DNA from: Methanocorpusculum sp.
Lineage (GTDB): Archaea; Halobacteriota; Methanomicrobia; Methanomicrobiales; Methanocorpusculaceae
Direction of reading: 5' to 3'
DNA length: 11,673 bases
Assembly (NCBI GenBank): GCA_029987235.1
Contig: DALTWF010000040.1
Coordinates: forward strand, 1-11,673
Shown in pieces: positions 1 to 5,299 of this stretch (position 1 is the first letter of the stretch; the number at the start of each line of letters is the position of its first letter). The position numbers and the translations under genes were made by a program. Below the pieces are notes generated by a model. That model had not been told where the DNA came from, made no database searches, and saw nothing but the letters and a program-made list of their open reading frames with translations.

Positions 1-46
1 TACTATATTGGTCTGACCGGACTATAAACCTCGTTCCCGGCAGGGG

Positions 47-295
47 TTATTTTGCCGCATTCCAGCCTGCTTTTGCGGATTTTACCCGTTCAAACCGCTT
101 AGCGCGCGCAACACTCCTGAGCATGCGGATTTGTTCGCTGCAAAGTTTCTGCGCTTTTACCGCAGCCATAACCGATGCCCGGCCGCATCCGACACGTTTT
201 GCAATTTCATTATTGCTCATACCGTCTTCAAGAATCATTTTCTTCAGGGATTCCCGCTGCAGTTCCGGAAAATCCCGCCAGGTTTTTTCCGTCAT
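47..295 (-). CDS. Small helix-turn-helix protein (82 aa)
   Basis: The product is a short basic protein with a probable helix-turn-helix at about residues 14-50. The core 'MSNNEIAKRVGCGRAS' has the pattern of a turn followed by a recognition helix, as in transposase-like and small regulator HTHs. The C-terminal third is rich in Arg, Lys and Ala. The likely role, by inference, is DNA binding; the target is unknown. The start is supported by a 4-base ATGA overlap with the end of the upstream 173-aa gene and by GAGGT about seven bases before it. It is the last visible gene of the minus-strand block. No T-rich terminator follows on the minus strand in bases 46-1, so the transcript may continue beyond the window. 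Confidence 0.72.
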   Translation of the reverse strand: MTEKTWRDFPELQRESLKKMILEDGMSNNEIAKRVGCGRASVMAAVKAQKLCSEQIRMLRSVARAKRFERVKSAKAGWNAAK

Positions 296-813
296 TCTTC
301 AACCTCGCAAACAGTATAATGATACTTGTCAGGCAGAAGAATCTGTTCTGCTTCATCTTCACTTACTCTGTCTTTGATATCGTCAATGCGTACCTTGACG
401 TTTCCGGGCTTGCTTCTGATTTCCTCTTCGGTTACACCCGCTTTTTTGAACATTTCAATTAAGTCCCACGGAGTAAACCGGCGTGCAACAAAGGACGGTT
501 CAAGAATTCTGTAGCTTTCATACAAATCCGGTCTGAGTTCAATGAGTTTTGCGATGTTTACCTTTCTGCGGATTTCGGTTTCGATTCTGAATCTGTCGTT
601 TGGCGTGTTCAGACACTCTTTCAGGTAATCGTCTGCAATTGCCTGATACTCTTTTGCAAGTTCGCTCAGAACGCAGGCGAGATTTTCTGCATGCAGATGA
701 ATGAGGAAAGGAAGGTCGGCTTCCTTTACCCCGGTCATTTTCTCATAATCGACAAGGAGGTCGCTGTCGATTAAGGCCGCCTGTATATCGTCTTTGGTCA
801 GTTCGATGTACAT
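292..813 (-). CDS. Hypothetical acidic helical protein (173 aa)
   Basis: I do not recognise this family. The protein is cytosolic in appearance, with no signal peptide or membrane segment, and is rich in Glu, Asp, Leu and Ile with long helix-forming stretches (about residues 5-70 and 75-105). An Arg/Phe/Pro/Trp segment at about 109-120 precedes a further acidic helical region. The start lies directly after the stop of the HNH gene (TGA touching ATG), with GGAGGA about eight bases upstream, so translation is probably coupled. Its end overlaps the small HTH gene by 4 bases. Position inside a co-transcribed block of element-like genes suggests a role in that element; no function is claimed. Confidence 0.75.
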   Translation of the reverse strand: MYIELTKDDIQAALIDSDLLVDYEKMTGVKEADLPFLIHLHAENLACVLSELAKEYQAIADDYLKECLNTPNDRFRIETEIRRKVNIAKLIELRPDLYESYRILEPSFVARRFTPWDLIEMFKKAGVTEEEIRSKPGNVKVRIDDIKDRVSEDEAEQILLPDKYHYTVCEVEE

Positions 814-1632
814 TCAGCATTCCTCCGCTGCATTTTTGTTTTTGCGGACTCTGCGTCCTGCATTTGCTTTTTCAATGAGCCATGCGTATTCTTTGAGAAT
901 CTGTGCCTCTTCTTCGGGAGTTGCGGGCATAACCGAGGTCCCCCGCATACTGCTGCAGAGTTTCAAGCAGTAATTGTAACTGACGTTCATTTTTTCCGCA
1001 AAAAACGCATTAATAATCCCTCTGCGGTTTGAACAGCGGGGAAGCTGATTTACGCATACTCTCAGTGCTTTGATGGAATAAGCATCAACATTTGAGCCGT
1101 GCTTGTTCATCCGGATAAAGCGGAGATAACATTCCTCTGCTTCAAATGCATTTTTACAGGCTCCGATGAGGGAATGATATTTCCTGGGCACTCTTTCAAG
1201 ATTGGTCCAGCAGTTGTTTTTCTTGTTTCCGTCAATGTGGTGAATGTCAAACTCCGAACCTATTGGTGTTTCAGGGTGTGCCGCGTAGTAAACAAACCGG
1301 TGAACCGGGATGTTTATTTTATGATTGCTTGGATGCAGCCATAATGTCACATACAGATATCCGTTCTTTTTTTCACTGGGTTTGAGGATTTTTCCGGTGA
1401 CGGGGTTATAAATAACCCCGTGATATTTGTCTGCATCAAGCTGTCCGGACTTCATTACCTGATTAATCAGGATGTCAAGTGCTACATTGAATACAGTTGA
1501 ATCAATGTCTGCACAGAGTACTGACATTTCCGGATTTCCGTTTCGTTCTTCTGCTGCGGTTGTACAGGGACTGGGGAAGACGACATCCGAGAAATCAGTG
1601 TTCTGGACAAAGTCGGATTTCTGAAATTTCAT
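814..1632 (-). CDS. HNH endonuclease (272 aa), homing or phage-type
   Basis: The central part has the form of an HNH_3-type nuclease. A strand-rich lead-in (about residues 72-110, including 'VIYNPVTGKILKPS') and 'HRFVYYAAHP' at 111-120 precede the catalytic core 'FDIHHIDGNKKNNCWTNLE' at 128-146, giving His131/His132, Asn140/Asn144 and a following His153 within 'RKYH'. The family is known for free-standing or intron-type homing nucleases and for nucleases of phages. The first 70 residues and the basic C-terminal 110 residues are unassigned; the latter could bind DNA. I chose the Met at 1632 because it has GGAGGAGG just upstream and makes an ATGA overlap with the preceding gene; the in-frame Met at 1662 has no ribosome site. 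It lies within the minus-strand block rather than in an intron, so it may be a working gene of the element instead of an invader. Confidence 0.88.
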   Translation of the reverse strand: MKFQKSDFVQNTDFSDVVFPSPCTTAAEERNGNPEMSVLCADIDSTVFNVALDILINQVMKSGQLDADKYHGVIYNPVTGKILKPSEKKNGYLYVTLWLHPSNHKINIPVHRFVYYAAHPETPIGSEFDIHHIDGNKKNNCWTNLERVPRKYHSLIGACKNAFEAEECYLRFIRMNKHGSNVDAYSIKALRVCVNQLPRCSNRRGIINAFFAEKMNVSYNYCLKLCSSMRGTSVMPATPEEEAQILKEYAWLIEKANAGRRVRKNKNAAEEC

Positions 1633-1937
1633 GAGTCCTCCTCCGCTGCTTCCCATATGCATACAGTTTCCCAGGCGGTTCCGGTGTCTTCAAGGCAGTA
1701 GTCTGTTATGCTGAAACGGTCAAGGAGATCGCAGAACCATTCAAGCGAGGCGTTTACATCATCAGAATCAAACTTGCAGAGGGAGACATCGCATTCATAG
1801 TCCCATTTGCCGCTTGTGAGGTCTTTGTCAAAGGAAATCCGGGTTACGCTCCATGGGTTGAGGCAGTGTGCGATGAATTTTTCGACCCCTTCACGGAATT
1901 TGGGGATGTCTTCGGGGTTTTGGGTAAAGGAGGTCAT
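1629..1937 (-). CDS. Hypothetical highly acidic small protein (102 aa)
   Basis: The family is not recognised. I count 23 Asp/Glu against 8 Lys/Arg in 102 residues, so the protein carries a net charge of about -15, and it has several Trp, Phe and Cys residues. The sequence looks compact, with alternating strand-like and helical parts and no membrane segment. The Met at 1937 is chosen over an in-frame Met at 1985 because it forms an ATGA overlap with the upstream 85-aa gene and has a GGGGGGAAG purine run before it. Its own stop overlaps the HNH start by the same ATGA arrangement, so the genes are translationally coupled. Small acidic proteins in mobile elements are sometimes DNA mimics that block host restriction, but charge alone is the only evidence here. 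Confidence 0.72.
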   Translation of the reverse strand: MTSFTQNPEDIPKFREGVEKFIAHCLNPWSVTRISFDKDLTSGKWDYECDVSLCKFDSDDVNASLEWFCDLLDRFSITDYCLEDTGTAWETVCIWEAAEEDS

Positions 1938-2191
1938 TTTCTTCCCCCCTTGTATGCATACTCCGGCTGTCTGAGGAAATCCCATTTTTTCATCCGGCGG
2001 AAGGTTCCGGTCTTTTCGAGGTGTTCGACTTCCTTTTTGTTTAAAACATGACCGTCTTTGGTCATATAGAATTTGCCGGCCGGGTTTCTGTTTTCATCAA
2101 GGAATGCGTAGTGAACAAATTCAAGAACCGCAAGCTGTTTTGCGGTCTCTTTTTTGTCGTCATAGCCTTTGGGAAGGTCAGCAAATCCCAT
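1934..2191 (-). CDS. Hypothetical protein with MGFADLPKGYDD N-terminal tag (85 aa)
   Basis: This is an unrecognised small protein. Its first 12 residues, MGFADLPKGYDD, match the first 12 of the gene just upstream (MGFEDLPEGYDD) at 10 positions, while the remainders differ. The body is charged and aromatic ('AVLEFVHYAFLDENRNPAG', then 'KFYMTKDGHVLNKKEVEHL') and ends in a basic tail. The true start is taken at 2191, not the Met 30 bases upstream, because AAAGGAGGTG lies just before it and because it reproduces exactly the TGA-A-ATG junction seen at the start of the upstream gene. It overlaps the next gene by ATGA. The tag may be an interaction or targeting peptide, or the result of a partial gene duplication. 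Confidence 0.75.
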   Translation of the reverse strand: MGFADLPKGYDDKKETAKQLAVLEFVHYAFLDENRNPAGKFYMTKDGHVLNKKEVEHLEKTGTFRRMKKWDFLRQPEYAYKGGRK

Positions 2192-2192
2192 T

Positions 2193-2654
2193 TCAGGCAC
2201 CTCCTTTGTTCGTCTTGCCAAAGATGATGTGACCGCACATCCAGCATTTGCTTTCGTGGTTTCTTACGGCACAGAAGTTTTCCAGAGAGTAAGTCTCAAG
2301 CAGTTTTTTGAATTCGACAATCCCCCTGCTTAATTCAACAGCAGATTCATGTTTTCTGATGCCCGGGTCAAATCTGCATCTGTCTTTTTTCACGAATATC
2401 CAGTCAGAGCCGCACTTTTCCATGACTGAAAGGAATGTGTTCAGACCGGTTTCAAATCCGGAAAATGACATAGCGGATCCGGTTTGCACCGGTGAGGCGG
2501 ACATGGTCCGTTCTGCTGCTTGTTTTGCACGCATTTCCGCTTCGCGGCGTGCACGTTTTTCGCCGGTCTTGTTTTCTTTGTCGCGTTCGGCGAATTCTCC
2601 GCACATCTGTGCGAATTCGTCGTCATAGCCTTCAGGTAAATCTTCGAATCCCAT
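2193..2654 (-). CDS. Hypothetical protein with MGFEDLPEGYDD tag and CxxC end (153 aa)
   Basis: The family is not recognised. The order is the shared tag (1-12), a charged Arg/Lys/Glu/Ala-rich helix (about 20-50), a Ser-rich linker (50-68), and a folded-looking domain (about 69-145) ending in 'CWMCGHIIFGK'. That end carries a CxxC pair (137 and 140) with His133 and Cys128 close by, so a metal-binding knuckle is possible, though fewer ligands than a full zinc ribbon are evident. AGGAGG lies about eight bases before the start, and the upstream gene stops one base away (TGA-A-ATG). The downstream gene starts with the same junction and the same N-terminal tag. Membership in one transcript with its neighbours is clear from spacing; function is unknown. 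Confidence 0.75.
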   Translation of the reverse strand: MGFEDLPEGYDDEFAQMCGEFAERDKENKTGEKRARREAEMRAKQAAERTMSASPVQTGSAMSFSGFETGLNTFLSVMEKCGSDWIFVKKDRCRFDPGIRKHESAVELSRGIVEFKKLLETYSLENFCAVRNHESKCWMCGHIIFGKTNKGGA

Positions 2655-2655
2655 T

Positions 2656-2865
2656 TCAGATTCCTCCTGCGGTGCGGATGTGTCCGGTTATCCGGCAGTT
2701 TTGTGCGTGCTGTGCGAGCAGGGTTTCTGCAGGAAGGTTTTTCGTTAATGCGGTCAGATTAGTATGTACCGGGGCTTCTGTCGTCCATCCAAAGTTGTCA
2801 GGGGCGCCGGGGTATTCTTTTGTTCCGGTTGTTTTTGTTGTCTGGTTGTTTTCACTCGGTTTCAT
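2656..2865 (-). CDS. Short Thr/Asn-rich hypothetical protein (69 aa)
   Basis: The product is small and polar, with a first half rich in Thr, Asn, Pro and Gly that is probably disordered, and a short helical part around residues 38-55. There is no match to a family I know. The gene is supported by context more than by its protein: a near-ideal AGGAGG lies about nine bases before the start, the start overlaps the end of the coiled-coil gene by 14 bases, and its stop is separated from the next start by one base. These features make translation likely despite the low-complexity product. Confidence 0.6.
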   Translation of the reverse strand: MKPSENNQTTKTTGTKEYPGAPDNFGWTTEAPVHTNLTALTKNLPAETLLAQHAQNCRITGHIRTAGGI

Positions 2866-3250
2866 AGTAGTTTCCTCCTAAGTTTTCAAGTTTTGCTTTG
2901 AGTTCACGGTTTTCGATTGCAAGACGTTTATTGTCCTGTTTCAGCTGTTCAAGGGTTTTGCGGATTTCGGAAAGCCGGAAGTGCATCTGTGTGCATTCTT
3001 CGACGCATGCGGCTTTTCTGAGTTCGATGTTTTCGGCTTCAAAGGCGTCGCGGTCAATTTTGTAAAGGTCTGCGATTTTCTTTGCTTCGGAAAGTTCCTT
3101 TCTGTGCCTTGCTTCAGCATCGCTTTGCATCTGCCGCAGCTGCTCGATATCCTCCTGCCGCAAGCGAAGCAGGTTTCCGATGTTTCCGATTGTGTCTGCT
3201 GCTGTACAGGCAAATTCGATGAACGAATTGTTTGTGTCTGTTTCAGTCAT
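2852..3250 (-). CDS. Coiled-coil protein (132 aa)
   Basis: After a short N-terminal part (1-27), nearly the whole protein (about 28-123) is a charged heptad-type coiled coil rich in Glu, Lys, Arg, Leu and Gln, ending 'NRELKAKLENLGG'. There is no membrane segment. A structural, scaffold or oligomerisation role is the usual reading of such proteins; no enzymatic motif is visible. The start at 3250 is chosen because GGAGGA stands six to eight bases upstream and it overlaps the stop of the RHH-like gene by 8 bases; a longer in-frame reading up to 3457 would lie inside the neighbour and lacks a ribosome site. Because the region is T-rich on the plus strand, part of the Lys/Glu richness reflects base composition. 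Confidence 0.72.
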   Translation of the reverse strand: MTETDTNNSFIEFACTAADTIGNIGNLLRLRQEDIEQLRQMQSDAEARHRKELSEAKKIADLYKIDRDAFEAENIELRKAACVEECTQMHFRLSEIRKTLEQLKQDNKRLAIENRELKAKLENLGGNYYETE

Positions 3251-3728
3251 GCTTTTCCTCCGTTTCCGTATCCTTCTGAAGTTCACCGTATTTTGCTGCA
3301 AAGACGCATCTTCTGTGTTCGGCAAGGCGGTCTTTCCTGAGAGACTTGTATCTCTCAAACATGGCGTTGAGTTCCTCGTCGCCTGGTACATAGCCGGTTT
3401 CATCAAAGAGTTCGCGTCTGATGTCGGTTCGAACATCAGAATCGGCAAGGATGGCAAATCCTTTCATGGCGAGTACCGGCAGGTAGATGTTGTCTAAGAT
3501 TCTGTTGATGGTGCTTTGTGCACGGTTTGTCGTGGTTACGCGCCGGTTTAATTTTCTGCACCAGTCGCCGGGGAGGTCTCCGTTGATTACGGTGAGTGCG
3601 CAGGCGGTCTGGAATTCAGAGCGGTTGTTAAAGCCGAGTGTCTGGACTGCCTGGTCTAACTGGTCGTACTCCTCTTCTGTTAAGTAGGTGTAGGAGTGAC
3701 GTCGTGCTGTTTTAATGTTTGATTCCAT
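3243..3728 (-). CDS. RHH-like DNA-binding protein with C-terminal extension (161 aa)
   Basis: The N-terminal 50 residues fit a ribbon-helix-helix layout: a short strand 'RHSYTYL' (about 10-16), helix A over 17-31 ('TEEEYDQLDQAVQTLG') and helix B from about 35 beginning 'NRSEFQTA', where the Asn-Arg-Ser-Glu turn is typical. The remaining 110 residues are helical and charged and are not recognised. RHH proteins are usually dimeric repressors or partition and relaxase accessory factors. This is the first gene of the packed minus-strand block. It lacks a clear ribosome site but is preceded by a 294-base region with two inverted repeats, one of which could be its own operator. Confidence 0.75.
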   Translation of the reverse strand: MESNIKTARRHSYTYLTEEEYDQLDQAVQTLGFNNRSEFQTACALTVINGDLPGDWCRKLNRRVTTTNRAQSTINRILDNIYLPVLAMKGFAILADSDVRTDIRRELFDETGYVPGDEELNAMFERYKSLRKDRLAEHRRCVFAAKYGELQKDTETEEKHD

Positions 3729-3833
3729 TTGTACGTGTTTTCCGGTCTAAGGACGGCCGGGTCCTGTCTGTATTTCGGTACAATCGGATTTCGAGACGTT
3801 ACCGTAGGTGAGAGCAGTATTTCATGCGCATTC

Positions 3834-3857
3834 GGACATTTTTTATCTCAAATGTCC
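3834..3857. promoter_or_regulatory. 8-bp inverted repeat, candidate operator
   Basis: GGACATTT at 3834-3841 and AAATGTCC at 3850-3857 are exact reverse complements with an 8-base centre. On the minus strand the centre reads GAGATAAA, which could itself act as a TATA-like box. A second candidate TATA lies near 3885-3893; if that one is used, the repeat would cover the transcription start. Either way a protein bound here would be placed to control the gene starting at 3728. The half-site AAATGTCC recurs at 4619-4626 and 4889-4896. An RHH protein encoded on either side is the natural candidate binder (inference). Confidence 0.55.
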
Positions 3858-3929
3858 TGGGGCAGCATGGGTTTTCTGTATTGAATGTATATTACATGTG
3901 TCACGTGGGCAACATTCATATCCGAGTAG

Positions 3930-4005
3930 GAACAATAAAATAGATAGGTCCTTTCTTTTCATGTTTAGACGCTGGAATCGATGGGACCATCCGCTTTTAT
4001 TGTTC
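3930..4005. repeat. 11-bp inverted repeat with nested 5-bp stem
   Basis: GAACAATAAAA (3930-3940) and TTTTATTGTTC (3995-4005) are exact reverse complements. Inside them GGTCC (3947-3951) pairs with GGACC (3984-3988), each separated from the outer stem by exactly six bases. The result is a long hairpin with a symmetric 6x6 internal loop and a loop of about 32 bases. It lies 18 bases past the stop of the 72-aa gene on the minus strand and could be a 3' structure of that message, or a protein-binding site. No T-run follows on either strand, so it is not a typical terminator. Confidence 0.6.
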
Positions 4006-4022
4006 ATCTCCTGAGTTGTCCT

Positions 4023-4241
4023 TCATAGTTCCCTGGCGATTTTTTTCAGTCCTTCGCTGACGAGGAATCGTATTGCGGCTCCTTCGCCGAGGTCGTACTG
4101 TTCCATCACTGTTATGATGTTTTCGGCCATTTCGTTGGTGTAGGAGAAGGTGCTTTTGTTGGGGTACTTTTTTCGCCCTTCGCGTATCTTCCTCATCAAC
4201 GGGGTTTCTTCGGGATCAATCTCACGTTCGTTGATGAACAT
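4023..4241 (-). CDS. Ribbon-helix-helix-like regulator (72 aa)
   Basis: The length and layout fit a small RHH protein. A charged N-terminal arm (1-28) leads to a strand 'STFSYT' (30-35), helix A 'NEMAENIITVMEQYD' (36-50), a turn 'LGEG', and helix B 'AAIRFLVSEGLKKIAREL' (55-72), close to the end as in Arc, MetJ and CopG relatives. Such proteins bind DNA as dimers through the strand and commonly repress their own promoter. An AGAGGA ribosome site lies upstream, and minus-strand TATA candidates occur at 4307-4313 and 4357-4365. It is separated from the packed block by the 294-base control region, so it may be a separately transcribed regulator of that block. Confidence 0.75.
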   Translation of the reverse strand: MFINEREIDPEETPLMRKIREGRKKYPNKSTFSYTNEMAENIITVMEQYDLGEGAAIRFLVSEGLKKIAREL

Positions 4242-4306
4242 GGTATTTTTTCCTCTGCAGTTTTACGGGTTGCTGCTTCCCTGCTTACATATTGGTTTTC
4301 TGTTAT

Positions 4307-4313
4307 CTTATAG
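4307..4313 (-). promoter_or_regulatory. TATA-box candidate for the 72-aa RHH gene
   Basis: On the minus strand this reads CTATAAG within CCCTATAAGATAAC. A transcript starting about 25 bases downstream would give a leader of roughly 40 bases carrying the AGAGGA ribosome site of the gene starting at 4241. A stronger-looking TATATAAAA lies further upstream. Confidence 0.4.
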
Positions 4314-4356
4314 GGTTGTTTTCAGTGATGCATTTTGCATACTTTTTCCGTTTATT

Positions 4357-4365
4357 TTATATATT
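4357..4365 (-). promoter_or_regulatory. Strong TATA-box candidate, minus strand
   Basis: The minus strand reads GAAATATATAAAATAAA, a good archaeal TATA match preceded by purines as expected for a BRE. It points toward the 72-aa RHH gene and would give a leader of about 90 bases. It is an alternative to, or a partner of, the box at 4307-4313. Confidence 0.42.
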
Positions 4366-4645
4366 TCATTGTTTTTCCCTTTTTTTTGTTCATGACCCTT
4401 CCTGTTTTCCGGCTGCCTTGGCGGCGGCGGGCAGGGGGTGTGGTTTCCTGTGCTTTTCCTTTTGTCGCCGGCACTTTTTCCTGTCCGGCTGCCGCAGGAT
4501 TTGTTTTCCGCATATCCGGCGGGTGTTGAATATGTAGTCCGCAGCAGCATATATAATTAATCGTCCGGGGGAGTTTTATAGCATTTTTTGAGGCGTTTTT
4601 TTGTTTTTCAAATCGGAAAAATGTCCGGACAAAATATCCTGCGGG

Positions 4646-4867
4646 GCAAGGAAACGGGGTCTTTTGGTAAAATTTTTCAAAAGGGGCGTTTTCCTTGCTT
4701 CTTTTTTGTAATTTTTTGAAACGTCCGGCGGGAAGTCTCGTGTGCTTTTTTTCAATTCGTCCGGTTTGGGTGTCTGTTTTGGATTTTAAGGGGGTTTCAT
4801 ACTTTCGTGAACTTTTTTCACACGCGCACGTTTTGCTGAATCGCAAGGATTCGGGGTCTTTTGGAAA
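4646..4867 (+). repeat. Direct repeats, GGAAACGGGG and GCAAGGA-CGGGGTCTTTTGG
   Basis: Two 25-base copies at 4646-4670 and 4843-4867 share 22 positions; the conserved parts are GCAAGGA and CGGGGTCTTTTGG. The 10-mer GGAAACGGGG occurs exactly at 4650-4659 and again at 4863-4872, just at the end of the second copy. A further related stretch at 4882-4916 (CCGGTCAAAATGTCCT..., GGGCAA, CGGGG) matches 4625-4659 at about 25 of 35 positions. All copies have the same orientation, like iterons. GGAAAC followed by a G-run resembles the core of archaeal origin recognition boxes, but the rest of that consensus is not present. Confidence 0.6.
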
Positions 4868-4975
4868 CGGGGAAAAATTTACCGGTCAAAATGTCCTCTA
4901 GGGCAATATTTCGGGGGGTGGTTTTTCGGGGTTTTTGCGGGTTCTGTTTTTTTCCGGTGCGCAGTGTCTGTTTTC

Positions 4976-5006
4976 GGGGGGTGCGGGGGTGTTCCTATTG
5001 GGTGGG
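4976..5006 (+). other. Possible G-quadruplex tract
   Basis: Four G-runs lie close together on the plus strand (4976-4981, 4985-4989, 5000-5002 and 5004-5006), separated by loops of 3, 10 and 1 bases. Further G-runs occur at 4913-4918, 4928-4931 and 4939-4941. Folding in vivo is not shown by sequence alone. Confidence 0.35.
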
Positions 5007-5019
5007 AATGGAAAAAATG

Positions 5020-5110
5020 GTGAGTGACTTTTTTTTCGGGAGGGGGTTTTGCAGGTAACTTTTTTGTGGTTTTTCGGGGGTCGGCAGGTAATTTTTCGTC
5101 ACGTTTCTGG
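5020..5110 (+). repeat. Degenerate 33-bp tandem repeat
   Basis: GCAGGTAA occurs at 5051-5058 and 5084-5091, exactly 33 bases apart, each followed by a T-run. The first is followed by GTGGTTTTTCGGGGG. A weaker preceding copy (GTGAGTGAC, a T-run, then TTCGGGAGGGGG) starts near 5020. Together they make about two and a half diverged units. Confidence 0.45.
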
Positions 5111-5170
5111 TCACTGATTTTTTGCGGCGAGGAGATTTCCCGCCGGACGTTCCTTTATTTTTGTGGATGA

Positions 5171-5212
5171 ATTATATACATACAAGGGCAGTTTTTTGAG
5201 GGAAAAACTGCC
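5171..5212 (+). promoter_or_regulatory. TATA-box candidate plus 10-bp perfect hairpin
   Basis: ATTATATACA at 5171-5180 is a good TATA candidate. Nine bases further on, GGCAGTTTTT (5187-5196) and AAAAACTGCC (5203-5212) form a perfect 10-bp stem with the loop TGAGGG. Transcription from this box would begin in or near the hairpin, so it could be an operator, a 5' structure, or an unrelated terminator for leftward or rightward transcripts. The nearest gene is the DUF3795-like one starting at 5306. Confidence 0.45.
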
Positions 5213-5270
5213 GCCTGCGTTTTCAGAATGATAAAAATCCGCCGTATTTGTCCGGTTTTTACAGAAAGGA

Positions 5271-5299
5271 CTTAATACAATCACTCCTAATGGATTAGG
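5271..5299 (+). promoter_or_regulatory. Proximal promoter and palindrome before the Cys-rich gene
   Basis: CTTAATACAA at 5271-5280 is a weak TATA candidate at about the right distance for a near-leaderless start at 5306. Between them, CCTAAT (5286-5291) and ATTAGG (5294-5299) form a palindrome with a two-base centre, immediately upstream of the start codon, where a bound repressor or small hairpin would block expression. Confidence 0.35.

Larger units (their letters stand above)
3729..4022. other. Intergenic control region between two RHH-like genes
   Basis: No credible gene is seen in these 294 bases. The region holds an 8-bp inverted repeat around a TATA-like stretch (3834-3857), an 11-bp inverted repeat with a nested stem (3930-4005), a small AGGAC/GTCCT hairpin (3750-3765, close to the start of the 161-aa gene) and a TATA-like sequence TGTATATTA near 3885-3893 that reads well on the minus strand. 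It probably contains the promoter and operators of the nine-gene minus-strand block and the 3' end of the 72-aa gene. Confidence 0.6.
4720..5151. repeat. 15-bp inverted repeat with ends at 4720-4734 and 5137-5151
   Basis: AACGTCCGGCGGGAA at 4720-4734 is the exact reverse complement of TTCCCGCCGGACGTT at 5137-5151; 402 bases lie between. Such a match is unlikely by chance in a 1-kb region. It could mark the ends of a short nonautonomous element with no coding capacity, or be paired binding sites of a control or origin region. Flanks are T-rich on both sides and I see no clear target-site duplication. Confidence 0.55.

Noticed and set aside
2308..2881. Plus-strand frames opposite the tagged and Thr-rich genes
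   Set aside because: They lack ribosome sites and oppose a block of coupled genes with strong start signals.
4490..4643. CCGCAGGAT / ATCCTGCGG 9-bp inverted repeat
   Set aside because: Short and widely spaced; could arise by chance in this region.
4352..4846. A 164-codon open frame on the minus strand in the noncoding region
   Set aside because: The product is Lys/Arg/Pro-rich as expected from reading a G/T-rich strand backwards, with no ribosome site, no motif and repeats crossing it.
4861..5058. A 65-codon plus-strand frame rich in Phe, Gly, Arg and Cys
   Set aside because: Composition follows from T-runs and G-runs; no ribosome site and it crosses the repeats.
4646..5110. Possible CRISPR array
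   Set aside because: Repeats are degenerate, few and irregularly spaced, with no constant spacers and no cas gene.
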